DNA from: an uncultured bacterium
GTDB lineage: Bacteria; Cyanobacteriota; Vampirovibrionia; Gastranaerophilales; Gastranaerophilaceae
Assembly (NCBI GenBank): GCA_949296245.1
Contig: CASFNW010000009.1
Span: 1-49,798 of the forward strand
Direction: 5' to 3'
DNA: 49,798 nucleotides
Under the pieces are notes generated by a model that made no database searches, was not told where the DNA came from, and saw only the letters and a program-made list of their open reading frames with translations. Positions 7,512 through 16,484 of this stretch are shown here, in pieces. A program made the translations under genes and the position numbers. Every line of letters starts with the position of its first letter. Position 1 is the stretch's first letter.

Positions 7512-9995
7512 ATGTTTGAACGTTTTACTGAAAAAGCGATAAAAGTAATCATGCTCGCACAAGAAGAAGCGAGAAGATTGGGTCATAACTTCGTCGGCAC
7601 AGAGCAGGTACTGCTGGGGCTAATTGGCGAAGGAACTGGTGTTGCTTCAAAAACACTTAAATCAATGGGTATAACGCTTAAAGATGCCAGAGCAGAAGTT
7701 GAAAAGATTATAGGCAGAGGCTCAGGCTTTGTTGCTGTAGAAATTCCTTTTACACCAAGAGCAAAAAGAGTGCTTGAATTATCATGGGATGAAGCAAGAC
7801 AACTCGGTCATAACTACATAGGTACGGAGCATCTTCTTCTGGGACTTATAAGAGAAGGAGAAGGTGTTGCCGCAAGAGTTTTGGAAAACCTTGGAGTCGA
7901 TTTAAACAAACTGAGAAGCAATGTAATAAAAATGCTAGGTGAATCAAAACCCGCTGCACAAACAGCTACTGCAGGGACAGCATCGGGCGGCAAGACTAAA
8001 ACACCGTCTTTAGATGAGTTTGGTACCGACTTGACACTTGCAGCTCAGGAGCAGAGACTTGACCCTGTTGTAGGCAGAGAAAAAGAAATCGAACGTGTTA
8101 TTCAGATTCTTGCAAGAAGAACAAAAAATAATCCTGTCTTAATCGGTGAACCAGGTGTTGGTAAAACAGCAGTTGCGGAAGGATTGGCAATAAGAATCGT
8201 TAACTCTGACGTACCTGACATACTTGAAGGCAAGAAAATCATCCAGCTCGATATGGGGCTTCTTGTTGCAGGTACAAAATACAGAGGCGAATTTGAAGAA
8301 CGCCTCAAAAAAATCATGGATGAAATCAGACAGGCCGGAAATGTAATTCTTGTAATTGATGAAATGCACACGCTTATCGGTGCAGGTGCCGCAGAAGGCG
8401 CAATCGATGCGGCAAATATTTTAAAACCTGCTTTATCAAGAGGAGAAATACAGGTTATAGGCGCAACAACACTAGATGAATATAGAAAATATGTTGAAAA
8501 AGATGCAGCTCTTGAAAGAAGATTCCAGCCTGTAATTATTGACGAACCATCTATTGATGAATCTATAGAAATCATAAGAGGCTTGAAATCTAAATATGAA
8601 GAACACCATAGATTGAAAATTTCGGATGAAGCAATAATTGCGGCTGTTTCCTTGTCTGATAAATATATTACAGACAGATTTCTTCCGGATAAAGCTATTG
8701 ATATTATTGATGAAGCAAGCTCAAAAGTTCGCCTGAACGTAAGTTCTCTGCCGCCTGAGGGTAAAGAACTTGAAAAAGAGCTCAAAAGCATCATAAAGCA
8801 AAAAGAAGATGCAATCAGAAATCAGGAATTTGAGCATGCTTCTAACCTCAGAGATAAAGAAGCTGATTTGAAAGAAAAAATCAGAGAAATGTCCCAGCAA
8901 TGGAAAGAAGAACATGATGCAAATAAACCTGTTGTAACAGCTGAACACGTTGCAGAAGTAGTAAGTACAATGACAGGTATTCCAACTACAAAAATTACGG
9001 AAAAAGAATCCGAAAGACTGTTGAAACTTGAAGATACCCTTCATCAAAGAGTAATCGGTCAGGATCAGGCTGTTGTATCTCTTGCAAAAGCTATCAGACG
9101 AGCAAGGGTCGGTTTAAAATCGCCCAACAGACCTATCGGAAGTTTTATTTTTGCAGGGCCTACCGGTGTAGGTAAAACAGAACTTGCAAAAGCGCTGGCT
9201 GAAGCTGTATTTGGATCTGAAGACAATATGATAAGAGTAGATATGTCAGAATTTATGGAAAAACATTCTACAGCAAAACTTATCGGTTCTCCCCCGGGCT
9301 ATGTCGGCTACGATGACGGCGGACACCTTACTGAAACAATCAGAAAGAAACCGTATTCTGTTATTCTTTTTGATGAAATTGAAAAAGCACACCCTGATGT
9401 ATTTAACATAATGCTTCAAATACTTGATGACGGACGTCTGACAGATGCAAAAGGCAGACATGTTAACTTCAAAAATACTATTATCATCATGACAAGTAAT
9501 GTCGGTGCAAGTATGATTACAACTACATCAAGATTGGGCTTCTCAGTTGCAGATGATGAATCAAAAGATAAATACGAACACCTTAAAGATACTGTTATGG
9601 AAGAAATGAAAAAGGCATTCAGACCGGAATTCCTTAACAGAATTGATGATATTATAGTATTCTCTCACCTCAGCAAGCCTGAAATCAGAGAAATCGTTGA
9701 CCTTATGTTTAAAGACCTTGTTAAACGTATTCAGTCACACGATTTCACTATTGAGGTTTCTGATGAGGTTAAAGATTATCTGGCGGATGAAGGATACTCT
9801 GAAGCATACGGAGCCAGACCTCTCAGAAGAGTTATTCAAAAGAAAATCGAAGATACTCTTGCTGAAGAAATTCTTAACGGCAAATACAAAGCAGGTGATA
9901 TAATTTCTGCAAAACTTGAGGACAAAAAGATTGTTTTCGAGAAAGTAGGGGAATCTAACACACAAAAGCAGGAAGAAGCTGAAACTGCTAAATAA
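7512..9995 (+). CDS. clpC: ATP-dependent Clp protease ATP-binding subunit ClpC
   Basis: Hexameric AAA+ unfoldase that feeds substrates to ClpP. At 827 aa it shows two N-terminal Clp repeats (residues 1-145), a first AAA domain with Walker A GEPGVGKT (212-219) and Walker B VILVIDE (278-284), a UVR-type middle segment near 430-460 (a signature of ClpC rather than ClpB or ClpA), and a second AAA domain with GPTGVGKT (549-556) followed by the C-terminal D2-small domain ([15 protein letters not shown]). ACAGGAGTT precedes ATG 7512. A short overlapping frame lies in the leader. A strong terminator follows, so it is probably transcribed alone. Its partner clpP lies at 17358-17969. Confidence 0.97.
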   Translation: MFERFTEKAIKVIMLAQEEARRLGHNFVGTEQVLLGLIGEGTGVASKTLKSMGITLKDARAEVEKIIGRGSGFVAVEIPFTPRAKRVLELSWDEARQLGHNYIGTEHLLLGLIREGEGVAARVLENLGVDLNKLRSNVIKMLGESKPAAQTATAGTASGGKTKTPSLDEFGTDLTLAAQEQRLDPVVGREKEIERVIQILARRTKNNPVLIGEPGVGKTAVAEGLAIRIVNSDVPDILEGKKIIQLDMGLLVAGTKYRGEFEERLKKIMDEIRQAGNVILVIDEMHTLIGAGAAEGAIDAANILKPALSRGEIQVIGATTLDEYRKYVEKDAALERRFQPVIIDEPSIDESIEIIRGLKSKYEEHHRLKISDEAIIAAVSLSDKYITDRFLPDKAIDIIDEASSKVRLNVSSLPPEGKELEKELKSIIKQKEDAIRNQEFEHASNLRDKEADLKEKIREMSQQWKEEHDANKPVVTAEHVAEVVSTMTGIPTTKITEKESERLLKLEDTLHQRVIGQDQAVVSLAKAIRRARVGLKSPNRPIGSFIFAGPTGVGKTELAKALAEAVFGSEDNMIRVDMSEFMEKHSTAKLIGSPPGYVGYDDGGHLTETIRKKPYSVILFDEIEKAHPDVFNIMLQILDDGRLTDAKGRHVNFKNTIIIMTSNVGASMITTTSRLGFSVADDESKDKYEHLKDTVMEEMKKAFRPEFLNRIDDIIVFSHLSKPEIREIVDLMFKDLVKRIQSHDFTIEVSDEVKDYLADEGYSEAYGARPLRRVIQKKIEDTLAEEILNGKYKAGDIISAKLEDKKIVFEKVGESNTQKQEEAETAK

Positions 9996-10020
9996 AAATA
10001 ATAAATTAAATAACAATAAA

Positions 10021-10052
10021 AAAGACTCTGTAGATATTACAGAGTCTTTTTT
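10021..10052 (+). terminator. Intrinsic terminator of clpC
   Basis: AAAGACTCTGTA pairs perfectly with TACAGAGTCTTT over 12 bp around loop GATAT, followed by a T run. It sits 25 bases after the clpC stop. Confidence 0.88.
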
Positions 10053-10229
10053 ATATAAATTGTATGGTTCTGGAACATAGATAAATAAAGTATTTTAAAG
10101 ATATAACATATGCTTTATATTTAAGATTTATGTAAACATTTGTAAATTTGATTCAATATTTCCTAAAGAAAAAAAAAAAAACACGAAATTAATAATATAC
10201 AAAAAAATCTATAGGAAAGGAGTTATTTT

Positions 10230-11453
10230 ATGACAATATTCAGAGGCGAATTTAAACAGGTAAAACAAATTAATTTGAATTATAGATTAGGGACTAAAGG
10301 TGCACAATCTGGAGATAAACTTGAACAAGAAAGTGAAAATCTATTTGGTGAGCAAAATACACAAAAAAATAATAATTTAAATATCGATAACGGTATTGAA
10401 TTGTTATTAAATGAAGCAAATTGGATTAGCACGAAGAATTTAATAAACATTAATAAACCTATAATATACAATTCAACAACAGAACACGTTACAAAACAAC
10501 AGGAAGAAGAGAATACCCAAAGTCCGTCTGATGAACTTTTGCAAATTTTAATCGACTGGGGCAAAGAAGTAGATGGCGCAGGTAATATGAAATCTAAAAT
10601 TAATAGTATCACTAATACTGATGAATACCTTGAACAAAGAGAAAAAACAATAACCAAAAACGAATTGTTTGATAATATCCTAAAAATGACTCAATCAGAT
10701 AATTCCGAAATTGCAGGAATTGGAGAAGTAATCAAATATGTCTTTGATGCGCTTGGAATGGATTTGCCAGAAGAAGGTACAAATTATAATAACTTGCTTA
10801 GTTTGATTACATCTAAAAACTCAAAAGACTGGCGATTATTAGTTGCAAATGAAATATATAATGCAATTTTTAATGCGCTTTATCCTGAAGATAATGATAA
10901 TCCAATTAAATCAATAAAATCTGAGGATCTGGACGGTTTAAATGTTGAAGATCTTGTAAAACTTGATAAAAACGGAGACGGAAGTATTGTAGATGAGTTA
11001 AAAGCCCTGTTAAACAGTCCTGATTTTATAAAATCCTGCGAATACAAGATTAATACAGCCATAATGCAGGCAAATATAGCAGCACTTGATACAGATTTTG
11101 ACGGTAAAATTTCACAAAGTGAACTGACAAAATTAAAATCAGAAGGGTACAGCAACAGTATACTGGACTTGTTATTCATTCAAGAATCCAATAAACTTGA
11201 TGCTCTTGACACAACATTGCTATTTCTTCTTGGTGCAGAATACGATGAAAAAAGTCAAGAATATGTAATATCACAGGATGATTTGTATAATGCGCTTTTA
11301 AAATTAGATAAAAATGGTGACGGCAAAGTAACACAAGAAGAAGTAGAACAATTCAGGCAAGAAAATAAAGCATGTTATGAATCAAATAAGTCTAAAAGTA
11401 CAGAAATTACGCCTAAGGCGAAAAAATCTTTTTTAGATGATTATGAAAAATAA
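10230..11453 (+). CDS. EF-hand calcium-binding protein (407 aa)
   Basis: The C-terminal half contains three EF-hand loops: D246-KNGDGSIVDEL, D287-TDFDGKISQSE and D360-KNGDGKVTQEE. Loops 2 and 3 have the canonical acidic residue at position 12; loop 1 has Leu there with Glu one place earlier, so its calcium binding may be weaker. The N-terminal 240 residues are Asn- and Glu-rich without a family I recognise. No signal peptide or membrane helix is seen, so it is either cytoplasmic or exported by a non-Sec route. A strong AAAGGAG precedes ATG 10230, and terminators flank the gene on both sides, so it appears monocistronic. Calcium sensing or buffering is the likely biochemical role. Confidence 0.85.
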   Translation: MTIFRGEFKQVKQINLNYRLGTKGAQSGDKLEQESENLFGEQNTQKNNNLNIDNGIELLLNEANWISTKNLININKPIIYNSTTEHVTKQQEEENTQSPSDELLQILIDWGKEVDGAGNMKSKINSITNTDEYLEQREKTITKNELFDNILKMTQSDNSEIAGIGEVIKYVFDALGMDLPEEGTNYNNLLSLITSKNSKDWRLLVANEIYNAIFNALYPEDNDNPIKSIKSEDLDGLNVEDLVKLDKNGDGSIVDELKALLNSPDFIKSCEYKINTAIMQANIAALDTDFDGKISQSELTKLKSEGYSNSILDLLFIQESNKLDALDTTLLFLLGAEYDEKSQEYVISQDDLYNALLKLDKNGDGKVTQEEVEQFRQENKACYESNKSKSTEITPKAKKSFLDDYEK

Positions 11454-11520
11454 TTATCCAAATGTAATAATTATGCGTAACAGTTTGTTGTAAACAACAA
11501 AGTAATCACTGACAGAATAT

Positions 11521-11567
11521 GCAACAAAAAAGAACAGGTTTTAAACTTTCTCTTTTTTGTTGCTTTT
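11521..11567 (+). terminator. Intrinsic terminator of the EF-hand gene
   Basis: GCAACAAAAAAGA pairs with TCTTTTTTGTTGC (13 bp) around a 17-base loop and is followed by TTTT. It lies about 70 bases after the stop and before the convergent methyltransferase gene. Confidence 0.75.
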
Positions 11568-11613
11568 GCTATATTCAAATACTGAAACTTAAAAGCTAAA
11601 TAACATATTAAGT

Positions 11614-12171
11614 CTAAACCAATTTTAAAGCCATCAGCAGGCCGTCAGGCAGGTCTAAAACCTGAGACTGATATCTTGTATCATTTTTTATTGTTTCTAA
11701 GAAATCAGCCACTTTAACGGCGTGAGAAACTACATTGTCTGCAAGTATGATTGCGCCTTTAGGAAGTTTATCCTTTAATAAATCAAAGTATTGAATATAT
11801 TCTGATTTATTTGCATCTATAAACACCATATCAGGCACGAAATCCAAATCCGCCAAAATTTCAAGTGCTCTGCCCTGCCTAAAAGTGACATAATCAGATA
11901 GTCCGCATTTTTCTATATTTGCTTTTGCTATAGACTGTCTTTTTTCGTAAAATTCAATTGTCGTAAGATACCCGTTATTACCGGCATCTTTCAATGCATC
12001 TGCAATCCATAATGTAGAATAGCCATTAGATGTACCAATTTCAAGAACATTTTTAACACCGGATATTTTTATTAACATGCTTATAAACTCAGCCGTCTGG
12101 TGTGATATGTTCCAAAATTCGTGCTGCGTAAGTTCCAGTTCATCTGATAGTTTTTGTGCAACTGAATTCAT
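11614..12171 (-). CDS. SAM-dependent O-methyltransferase, family 3 (185 aa)
   Basis: Resembles the small cation-dependent O-methyltransferases (caffeoyl-CoA/catechol type). The SAM-binding motif I is VLEIGTSNGYSTLWIA, followed by an acidic residue in TTIEFYEKR. The metal/SAM motif FIDANKSEYIQYFD and the later ILADNV also match. The N-terminal helix region is shorter than the roughly 220 residues usual for the family. The start abuts the stop codon of the upstream beta-propeller gene with no gap, so the two are probably translationally coupled at the end of the grpE-dnaJ transcript. The methyl acceptor is unknown. Confidence 0.85.
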   Translation of the reverse strand: MNSVAQKLSDELELTQHEFWNISHQTAEFISMLIKISGVKNVLEIGTSNGYSTLWIADALKDAGNNGYLTTIEFYEKRQSIAKANIEKCGLSDYVTFRQGRALEILADLDFVPDMVFIDANKSEYIQYFDLLKDKLPKGAIILADNVVSHAVKVADFLETIKNDTRYQSQVLDLPDGLLMALKLV

Positions 12172-13620
12172 CTAGTCTAACCTTTTATTTAACAACTGCA
12201 AGTCATTGATATACACAGAAGTATTTACAGCCTGCAATACAGAATTCTTTACAAAATCATATACATAATATTTCTTCTCAGTAACATTTGTAACTAAAAG
12301 AATATTAGAGCCTTCTACTCTAATCAGCTTTTTTGAAAAGCCTGATTCAGGAAGTTTTAGCAGTGTTATGCAAGAAAAATCATCCAGATTAAACACATCT
12401 ATTTCGCCTACCGCACAAAGAATATAAAGCTTGTTGTCAATTAACATCATATCAACAGGCTTTTTAGCCAATGGCTGTTTGAATATCAGGTCTTTAATCT
12501 CTGTATCTATAACCTGCAATTCATTTTCGGTTCTTGATAAAATATAGATATTTTTATCTATGACCACCATTTTAGACACATTAGAGGCATTATATGCATA
12601 GCTGTTTAAATATGTACCGTCAAGATTCAATGTATAAATATCACCGGTATTTTTATCTGAATAAACAATTATCTTATCATCACTTGATATTGCTATATTT
12701 TTAGGGTAGCCCTTAACTTTGATTTTTTCAGCAAGAGTCATGGTTTTTAAATCAATAACAAATAAAGCCTGAGCATCAGCAGCTGCCACAAATGCTTTCG
12801 ATTTATCGCTATTTAAAATAATTTCCGTCGGTTGATAACCCAGATCAATTTTTTTTGCCAGTACTTCCTGTCTCACATCAGCAACATCAATATAAGTTTT
12901 TCCTGCTGATGCGACAAGAATGTAATCATCATTACAAACAGGCTGTATAAATTTGGGCAAATTATCAAGAGTCAAAGCAAATTTTGGAACAAGCGAATCT
13001 GAGGGAATAACATTAACCACCTTTGAATCTAACGTAGTAACGAGTAGCGTTTTTCCCGACATATACGGAACAGGAACAAATTTTGATGGTTTATCCGATT
13101 TAACAGCCTGGACATGTCCTTTAAAAATATCATTAACAGAAGAATTTGAAGTAGCAATTTTTAAATCACCCATCATAATTTTCATATCTTCAGGTATTAT
13201 CAAACCCGGCGGAACAAGCATATCTTGCGGGAAAATACCGGTTTTAACTACAAATGGTATATTCTTTGAATCAGTAACTGTTATATGACCGTTTTTATTT
13301 TTAATAACTTTTAAAAGTGCAAAATTAGAATCAAATAATACAACATCAGGCTTTTGAGAAAGTTTTTTGTTTGCAGGATAAGTGCTTACCACTTTACCAG
13401 CAGGATTTTTTTTAGGGTTTGAGGGCAATACAGGAAGATATACCGTACCATCAGGTAATGAAACAAGTCCGTCAAAACGGATTGCGGCATTTGGTAATTC
13501 TGATTTTAAAGTGTTTATAATATAATCAGGAAGTTTTGTCGCAAAAGCAGAAACTGTTGTTAAAAAGTAAACACAAACAACTAAGATTATATTTTTAATA
13601 TTGAAATATTTATTTTTCAT
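12172..13620 (-). CDS. Exported beta-propeller (YVTN/NHL-like) protein
   Basis: A 482-aa protein with an N-terminal signal peptide (hydrophobic stretch about 10-25, ending SAFA). From about residue 200 on it has repeating blade-like units with strands such as ILVASAGKTYIDVADV, KAFVAAADAQALFVIDLKTM, KIIVYSDKNTGDIYTLNLDG and NIYILSRTENELQVIDTE, the pattern of YVTN-type propellers. The first 190 residues are a separate part that I do not recognise. It probably works in the periplasm or at the surface as a binding scaffold. It lies 11 bases after dnaJ and directly before the O-methyltransferase, so it belongs to the grpE operon although no link to protein folding is evident. Confidence 0.8.
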   Translation of the reverse strand: MKNKYFNIKNIILVVCVYFLTTVSAFATKLPDYIINTLKSELPNAAIRFDGLVSLPDGTVYLPVLPSNPKKNPAGKVVSTYPANKKLSQKPDVVLFDSNFALLKVIKNKNGHITVTDSKNIPFVVKTGIFPQDMLVPPGLIIPEDMKIMMGDLKIATSNSSVNDIFKGHVQAVKSDKPSKFVPVPYMSGKTLLVTTLDSKVVNVIPSDSLVPKFALTLDNLPKFIQPVCNDDYILVASAGKTYIDVADVRQEVLAKKIDLGYQPTEIILNSDKSKAFVAAADAQALFVIDLKTMTLAEKIKVKGYPKNIAISSDDKIIVYSDKNTGDIYTLNLDGTYLNSYAYNASNVSKMVVIDKNIYILSRTENELQVIDTEIKDLIFKQPLAKKPVDMMLIDNKLYILCAVGEIDVFNLDDFSCITLLKLPESGFSKKLIRVEGSNILLVTNVTEKKYYVYDFVKNSVLQAVNTSVYINDLQLLNKRLD

Positions 13621-13631
13621 ACTTACCCGAC

Positions 13632-14756
13632 TTAATTATGAATTGCGCTTTTAAATTTATCAATCAGTTTCTCATTAGGCTTTTTATTTTCAGAAAGTTC
13701 AAAAAGCTTTCTGTATAAACGTTTTTCTTCATCGTTAAGTGATTTTGGTGTTTTATACTTAACAACAACTATGTGGTCGCCTCTCTTTTCAGGATGTCCG
13801 AGATATGGTATGCCCGCATTTTTTATAGTAATCATTTTACCATATTCTATACCTGATGGTATAGCAAGTTCTTTTTCACCATGTATAGTTTCAACCTGAA
13901 TAGAATCTCCTAATACAGCCTGAGGGATATTTATATACAACTCTGAATATACATTAAAGCCTTCTCTTTTGAATTTAGCATGCGGTTTTACATACATTAC
14001 TATATAAAGATCACCGCTTGCACCGCCATTTTTACCTGCATCACCTTCTTTTGCAACACGAATTTTTGCATTATTGTCAACACCTGCAGGAATTTTTACT
14101 TTTATAGTCTTTTCTACCTCAAGACGTCCTTCGCCATGACATTTTTTACAGGGAGAACCTATTATATGACCTGTGCCGCCGCATTTTGGACAAACTGTAA
14201 CTTGTTGTATACTTCCTAAAATAGTACGCGTAACATGAGCGACTCTGCCCTTACCGTTACATTCCGGACAGACTGTAGGTTTTGTACCCGGCTCAGCTCC
14301 TGTGCCGTAGCAGTCTTTGCACATCTCCAGATGATCAATTTTTATTTCTTTTTCTACTCCAAAAGCTGCTTCTTCAAAATCAAGTTCTATATCCAGCCTT
14401 AAATCATGACCTCTTTGCGGTGCACTCGGGTCAACAGAACCAGATGAAAAGCCGCCCATGCCTCCAAAAAATGACTCGAAAATATCATTTATATTACCAA
14501 AACCAAAATCAAACGGCCCTTCTGTGCTGTAACCCGCATTTGATAATCCTTCTTCACCATACCTGTCGTACAAAGAACGCTTCTCTTCATTTGACAGTGT
14601 CTCATAGGCTTTACCAAGTTCTTTAAACCTTTCCTCAGCATCCGGAGCTTTATTGACATCAGGATGAAGTTCTCTTGCCTTTTTTCTGAAAGCTGACTTA
14701 ATTTCGGCTTGTGTAGCATCCTTGCTTACACCTAATATCTCATAATAATTGCTCAT
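13632..14756 (-). CDS. dnaJ: Chaperone protein DnaJ
   Basis: Co-chaperone that delivers unfolded proteins to DnaK and stimulates its ATPase. All domains are present: J domain with H31-P-D33, a Gly/Phe-rich linker (FDFGFGNINDIFESFFGGMG), four CXXCXGXG zinc-finger motifs starting at CKDCYGTG, CPECNGKG, CPKCGGTG and CKKCHGEG, and the C-terminal substrate-binding domains. I chose ATG 14756 (374 aa), which gives the standard start MSNYYEILGV; a GTG nine bases upstream overlaps the last base of grpE. TGGGG just before the ATG could serve as ribosome binding site. The gene follows grpE directly; dnaK is not in the window. Confidence 0.96.
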   Translation of the reverse strand: MSNYYEILGVSKDATQAEIKSAFRKKARELHPDVNKAPDAEERFKELGKAYETLSNEEKRSLYDRYGEEGLSNAGYSTEGPFDFGFGNINDIFESFFGGMGGFSSGSVDPSAPQRGHDLRLDIELDFEEAAFGVEKEIKIDHLEMCKDCYGTGAEPGTKPTVCPECNGKGRVAHVTRTILGSIQQVTVCPKCGGTGHIIGSPCKKCHGEGRLEVEKTIKVKIPAGVDNNAKIRVAKEGDAGKNGGASGDLYIVMYVKPHAKFKREGFNVYSELYINIPQAVLGDSIQVETIHGEKELAIPSGIEYGKMITIKNAGIPYLGHPEKRGDHIVVVKYKTPKSLNDEEKRLYRKLFELSENKKPNEKLIDKFKSAIHN

Positions 14757-14764
14757 ATTCCCCA

Positions 14765-15349
14765 CTATTCACTAACTGCAACATTTACAAGAGAAGGACG
14801 TAAAACTTTATCTCCTAGCTTATAACCCTTTTGCATTTCAGCAATAATTGTATTTTCAGGATACTCACTGGTAGGAGTCTGCATTACAGCTTCATGGAAA
14901 TTAGGGTCAAACTCTTTACCGGCGGTGTCAATAACTTCCAGCCCCATCTTGGAAAGTACATCGTATATCTGTTTAAATACAAGATTATAGCTTTCTTTAA
15001 CTGTATTTACATCTTCAACATTTTCTACAGAGGCTTTTGCCCTGTCAATATTATCAAGTGCTTCAATCATTTTTTTAAGAGCTTCTTCAGCACCATATTT
15101 TAATAAAGATTCTCTTTCCTGAGCCTGTCTCTTTCTGTAATTATCAAAATCAGCAGCAAGTCGGATATACTGATTATTAATCTTTTCTATCTCTTCCTTC
15201 AAAGAAGAAATTGCGTCTATACATTCTGTATCATCCGAAGCTGACTCATTAGAGTCTTGCTCATTTTGTAAATCAGAATTTTGTGCAAAAGGATTATTTT
15301 CGCTTTTTAATTCTTCTTTTTGTTCCTTATCTTTATGTTCATTCCCCAT
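14765..15349 (-). CDS. grpE: Nucleotide exchange factor GrpE
   Basis: Releases ADP from DnaK and completes the DnaK-DnaJ cycle. The 194-aa protein has an acidic, disordered N-terminal part (to about residue 45), a long coiled coil holding the signature RLAADFDNYRKRQAQE, and a C-terminal beta domain with GLEVIDTAGKEFDPNFHEAVM and VLRPSLVNVAVSE. It is the first gene of the minus-strand operon grpE-dnaJ-propeller-methyltransferase. A good promoter lies 40 bases upstream. No CIRCE element is visible before it. Confidence 0.95.
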   Translation of the reverse strand: MGNEHKDKEQKEELKSENNPFAQNSDLQNEQDSNESASDDTECIDAISSLKEEIEKINNQYIRLAADFDNYRKRQAQERESLLKYGAEEALKKMIEALDNIDRAKASVENVEDVNTVKESYNLVFKQIYDVLSKMGLEVIDTAGKEFDPNFHEAVMQTPTSEYPENTIIAEMQKGYKLGDKVLRPSLVNVAVSE

Positions 15350-15388
15350 AATATAGCCCTTTTTAAAGATTATAAATTCAATAATATT

Positions 15389-15416
15389 ATTATAGTTTAT
15401 GAAAACTCATACTCAA
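15389..15416 (-). promoter_or_regulatory. Promoter of the grpE operon
   Basis: On the minus strand, TTGAGT (15416-15411) and TATAAT (15394-15389) are 16 bases apart, 40 bases before the grpE ATG. The -10 box is a perfect sigma70 match. The CCTTGAG context faintly recalls heat-shock sigma32 -35 boxes, but the -10 box does not. Confidence 0.6.
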
Positions 15417-15534
15417 GGAAATTTAATGTTTTCTTAACTTTTATTCTTACAATATGACGAAAAATCATAGAATTCAGTTTCAATTGTTAAGAAATGTAAT
15501 GAAAAATCTTAAAATTGAATTTCGAACTTATAAA

Positions 15535-15564
15535 TTGTTTTTATATATGTACGAGGTATATAAA
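15535..15564 (+). promoter_or_regulatory. Candidate promoter of the two small genes
   Basis: TTGTTT (15535-15540) and TATAAA (15559-15564) are 18 bases apart, about 40 bases before the first small gene. Spacing and position are right, but the -35 box is only a partial match. Confidence 0.4.
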
Positions 15565-15605
15565 AAATATTGAAGAAGTAAATATTTAGAAGAAGGAGTA
15601 AATCT

Positions 15606-15770
15606 ATGAACGTATCAGCAATTGGAAACTTTTTTGCAGCAAAACCGGAAACAGCAGGCACATTAGCACATAAGCCGGTAGAAACAGCAGGGATACTTGC
15701 ATTTGGCGGTGCAGAAACAGCAGGTTCACTTGCTAACAATTCTGGCGGTTCATTCTGTGCAATGGCATAG
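15606..15770 (+). CDS. 54-residue peptide with three ETAG repeats
   Basis: A short gene below usual length cut-offs but with a near-ideal ribosome binding site (AAGGAG, seven bases before ATG 15606). The peptide is rich in Ala and Gly and contains a threefold repeat: ETAGTLA, ETAGILA and ETAGSLA, joined by short spacers (HKPV, FGGA). It ends in NSGGSFCAMA with a single cysteine four residues from the C terminus. No signal peptide or membrane helix is evident. A second small gene follows 52 bases later and a strong terminator closes the unit. I do not recognise the family. Possibilities are a secreted or modified peptide precursor or a small structural protein; these are guesses. Confidence 0.7.
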   Translation: MNVSAIGNFFAAKPETAGTLAHKPVETAGILAFGGAETAGSLANNSGGSFCAMA

Positions 15771-15822
15771 GCAAAGTTAACATCAATAGAGAAAAACGGC
15801 TACTATTCAAACGGAGTGGACA

Positions 15823-15972
15823 ATGAATGAAGTAAAACTTGCAAATTACACAATGATGGCAGTAATGTTGATTACAATGGCAACTTTTTGCCTGTCATTA
15901 AACACTTTCAATAAAGCAATAAATTTGACAAATGTACCAACATTTTCAAGTATAACCGGCTATAGCTACTAG
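15823..15972 (+). CDS. 49-residue single-helix membrane peptide
   Basis: Starts at ATG 15823 with ACGGAG six bases upstream. Residues 9-27 (YTMMAVMLITMATFCLSL) form a Met- and Thr-rich hydrophobic helix that would span a membrane. The polar C-terminal 22 residues end in GYSY. It is downstream of the ETAG-repeat peptide on the same strand and before a shared terminator, so the two are likely co-transcribed. It could be a small membrane partner, an immunity-type or leader-type peptide, or a small toxin-like protein; nothing in the sequence decides between these. Confidence 0.6.
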   Translation: MNEVKLANYTMMAVMLITMATFCLSLNTFNKAINLTNVPTFSSITGYSY

Positions 15973-15991
15973 ACAAAAGAAATAAAGAGAT

Positions 15992-16019
15992 AAAAAAGAC
16001 ACCGTTCGGTGTCTTTTTT
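15992..16019 (+). terminator. Bidirectional intrinsic terminator
   Basis: AAAAAAGACACC pairs perfectly with GGTGTCTTTTTT around GTTC. The A and T tracts are symmetrical, so it can end both the small-peptide unit (plus strand) and the convergent zinc-ribbon gene (minus strand), whose stop codon is only a few bases away. Confidence 0.88.
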
Positions 16020-16023
16020 ATTG

Positions 16024-16299
16024 TTATGATTCTTTTTGATGCATTTGCGCATAGCAATCTTTGCAAAATACCTCTTTTCCCATTATTGGTTTAAAAGGAA
16101 CTTTTGTTTGGGCGCCGCACTTAGAACAAACAACATCATACATTTTTTTACGGTTATTTTGTCTTCTTTTTTTTCTGCACTCAGGGCACCTTTTTGGCTT
16201 ATTTACCAATCCTTTTTCTGCATAAAATTCCTGCTCACCTGCTGTAAAAACAAACTCTGCGCCGCAGTCCTCACAGATGAGTTTTTCGTCTTGATACAT
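16024..16299 (-). CDS. Double zinc-ribbon protein (91 aa)
   Basis: Two zinc-binding units are visible. The first (residues 8-41) has CEDCGAEFVFTAGEQEFYAE followed by RCPECR. The second (residues 57-82) has CSKCGAQTKVPF, then PIMGKEVFCKDCY, the CxxC-x17-CxxC pattern known from many bacterial zinc-ribbon proteins. A very basic linker (KKRRQNNRKK) lies between them and suggests nucleic-acid contact. I chose ATG 16299 because AAGGAG sits directly before it; an in-frame upstream start would lack this. Likely a small regulatory or RNA/DNA-binding protein, target unknown. It is monocistronic between two terminators. Confidence 0.85.
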   Translation of the reverse strand: MYQDEKLICEDCGAEFVFTAGEQEFYAEKGLVNKPKRCPECRKKRRQNNRKKMYDVVCSKCGAQTKVPFKPIMGKEVFCKDCYAQMHQKES

Positions 16300-16318
16300 T
16301 TGTGTCTCCTTGTCTAAT

Positions 16319-16371
16319 CGGTAAATAATTACCATAATGTTTATCCTATTATATTACTATTTTTTTAGTAA
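16319..16371 (-). promoter_or_regulatory. -10 box with flanking palindromes before the zinc-ribbon gene
   Basis: On the minus strand a TATAAT (16353-16348) lies just after the inverted repeat TTACTA-N6-TAGTAA (16371-16354), and a second palindrome, GGTAA-N4-TTACC, covers 16319-16332. Palindromes on both sides of a -10 box are typical positions for operators. No convincing -35 box is seen. Confidence 0.3.
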
Positions 16372-16484
16372 ATACGCAACTTTCTAATATTGTCCAAAAA
16401 TTCATAATAACATTCTGCCTCCAGCATAACTATTGGAGGAAAGGAAAGTTGAGGGCAGAAACAGAGACACAAAATTAGATGATA

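Noticed and set aside
8102..8794. 230-codon minus-strand frame inside clpC
   Set aside because: It is a shadow of the highly conserved clpC frame; no ribosome binding site or family match.
14765..15349. CIRCE-type heat-shock operator before grpE
   Set aside because: I looked for TTAGCACTC-N9-GAGTGCTAA upstream and found none; only a sigma70-type promoter is visible.
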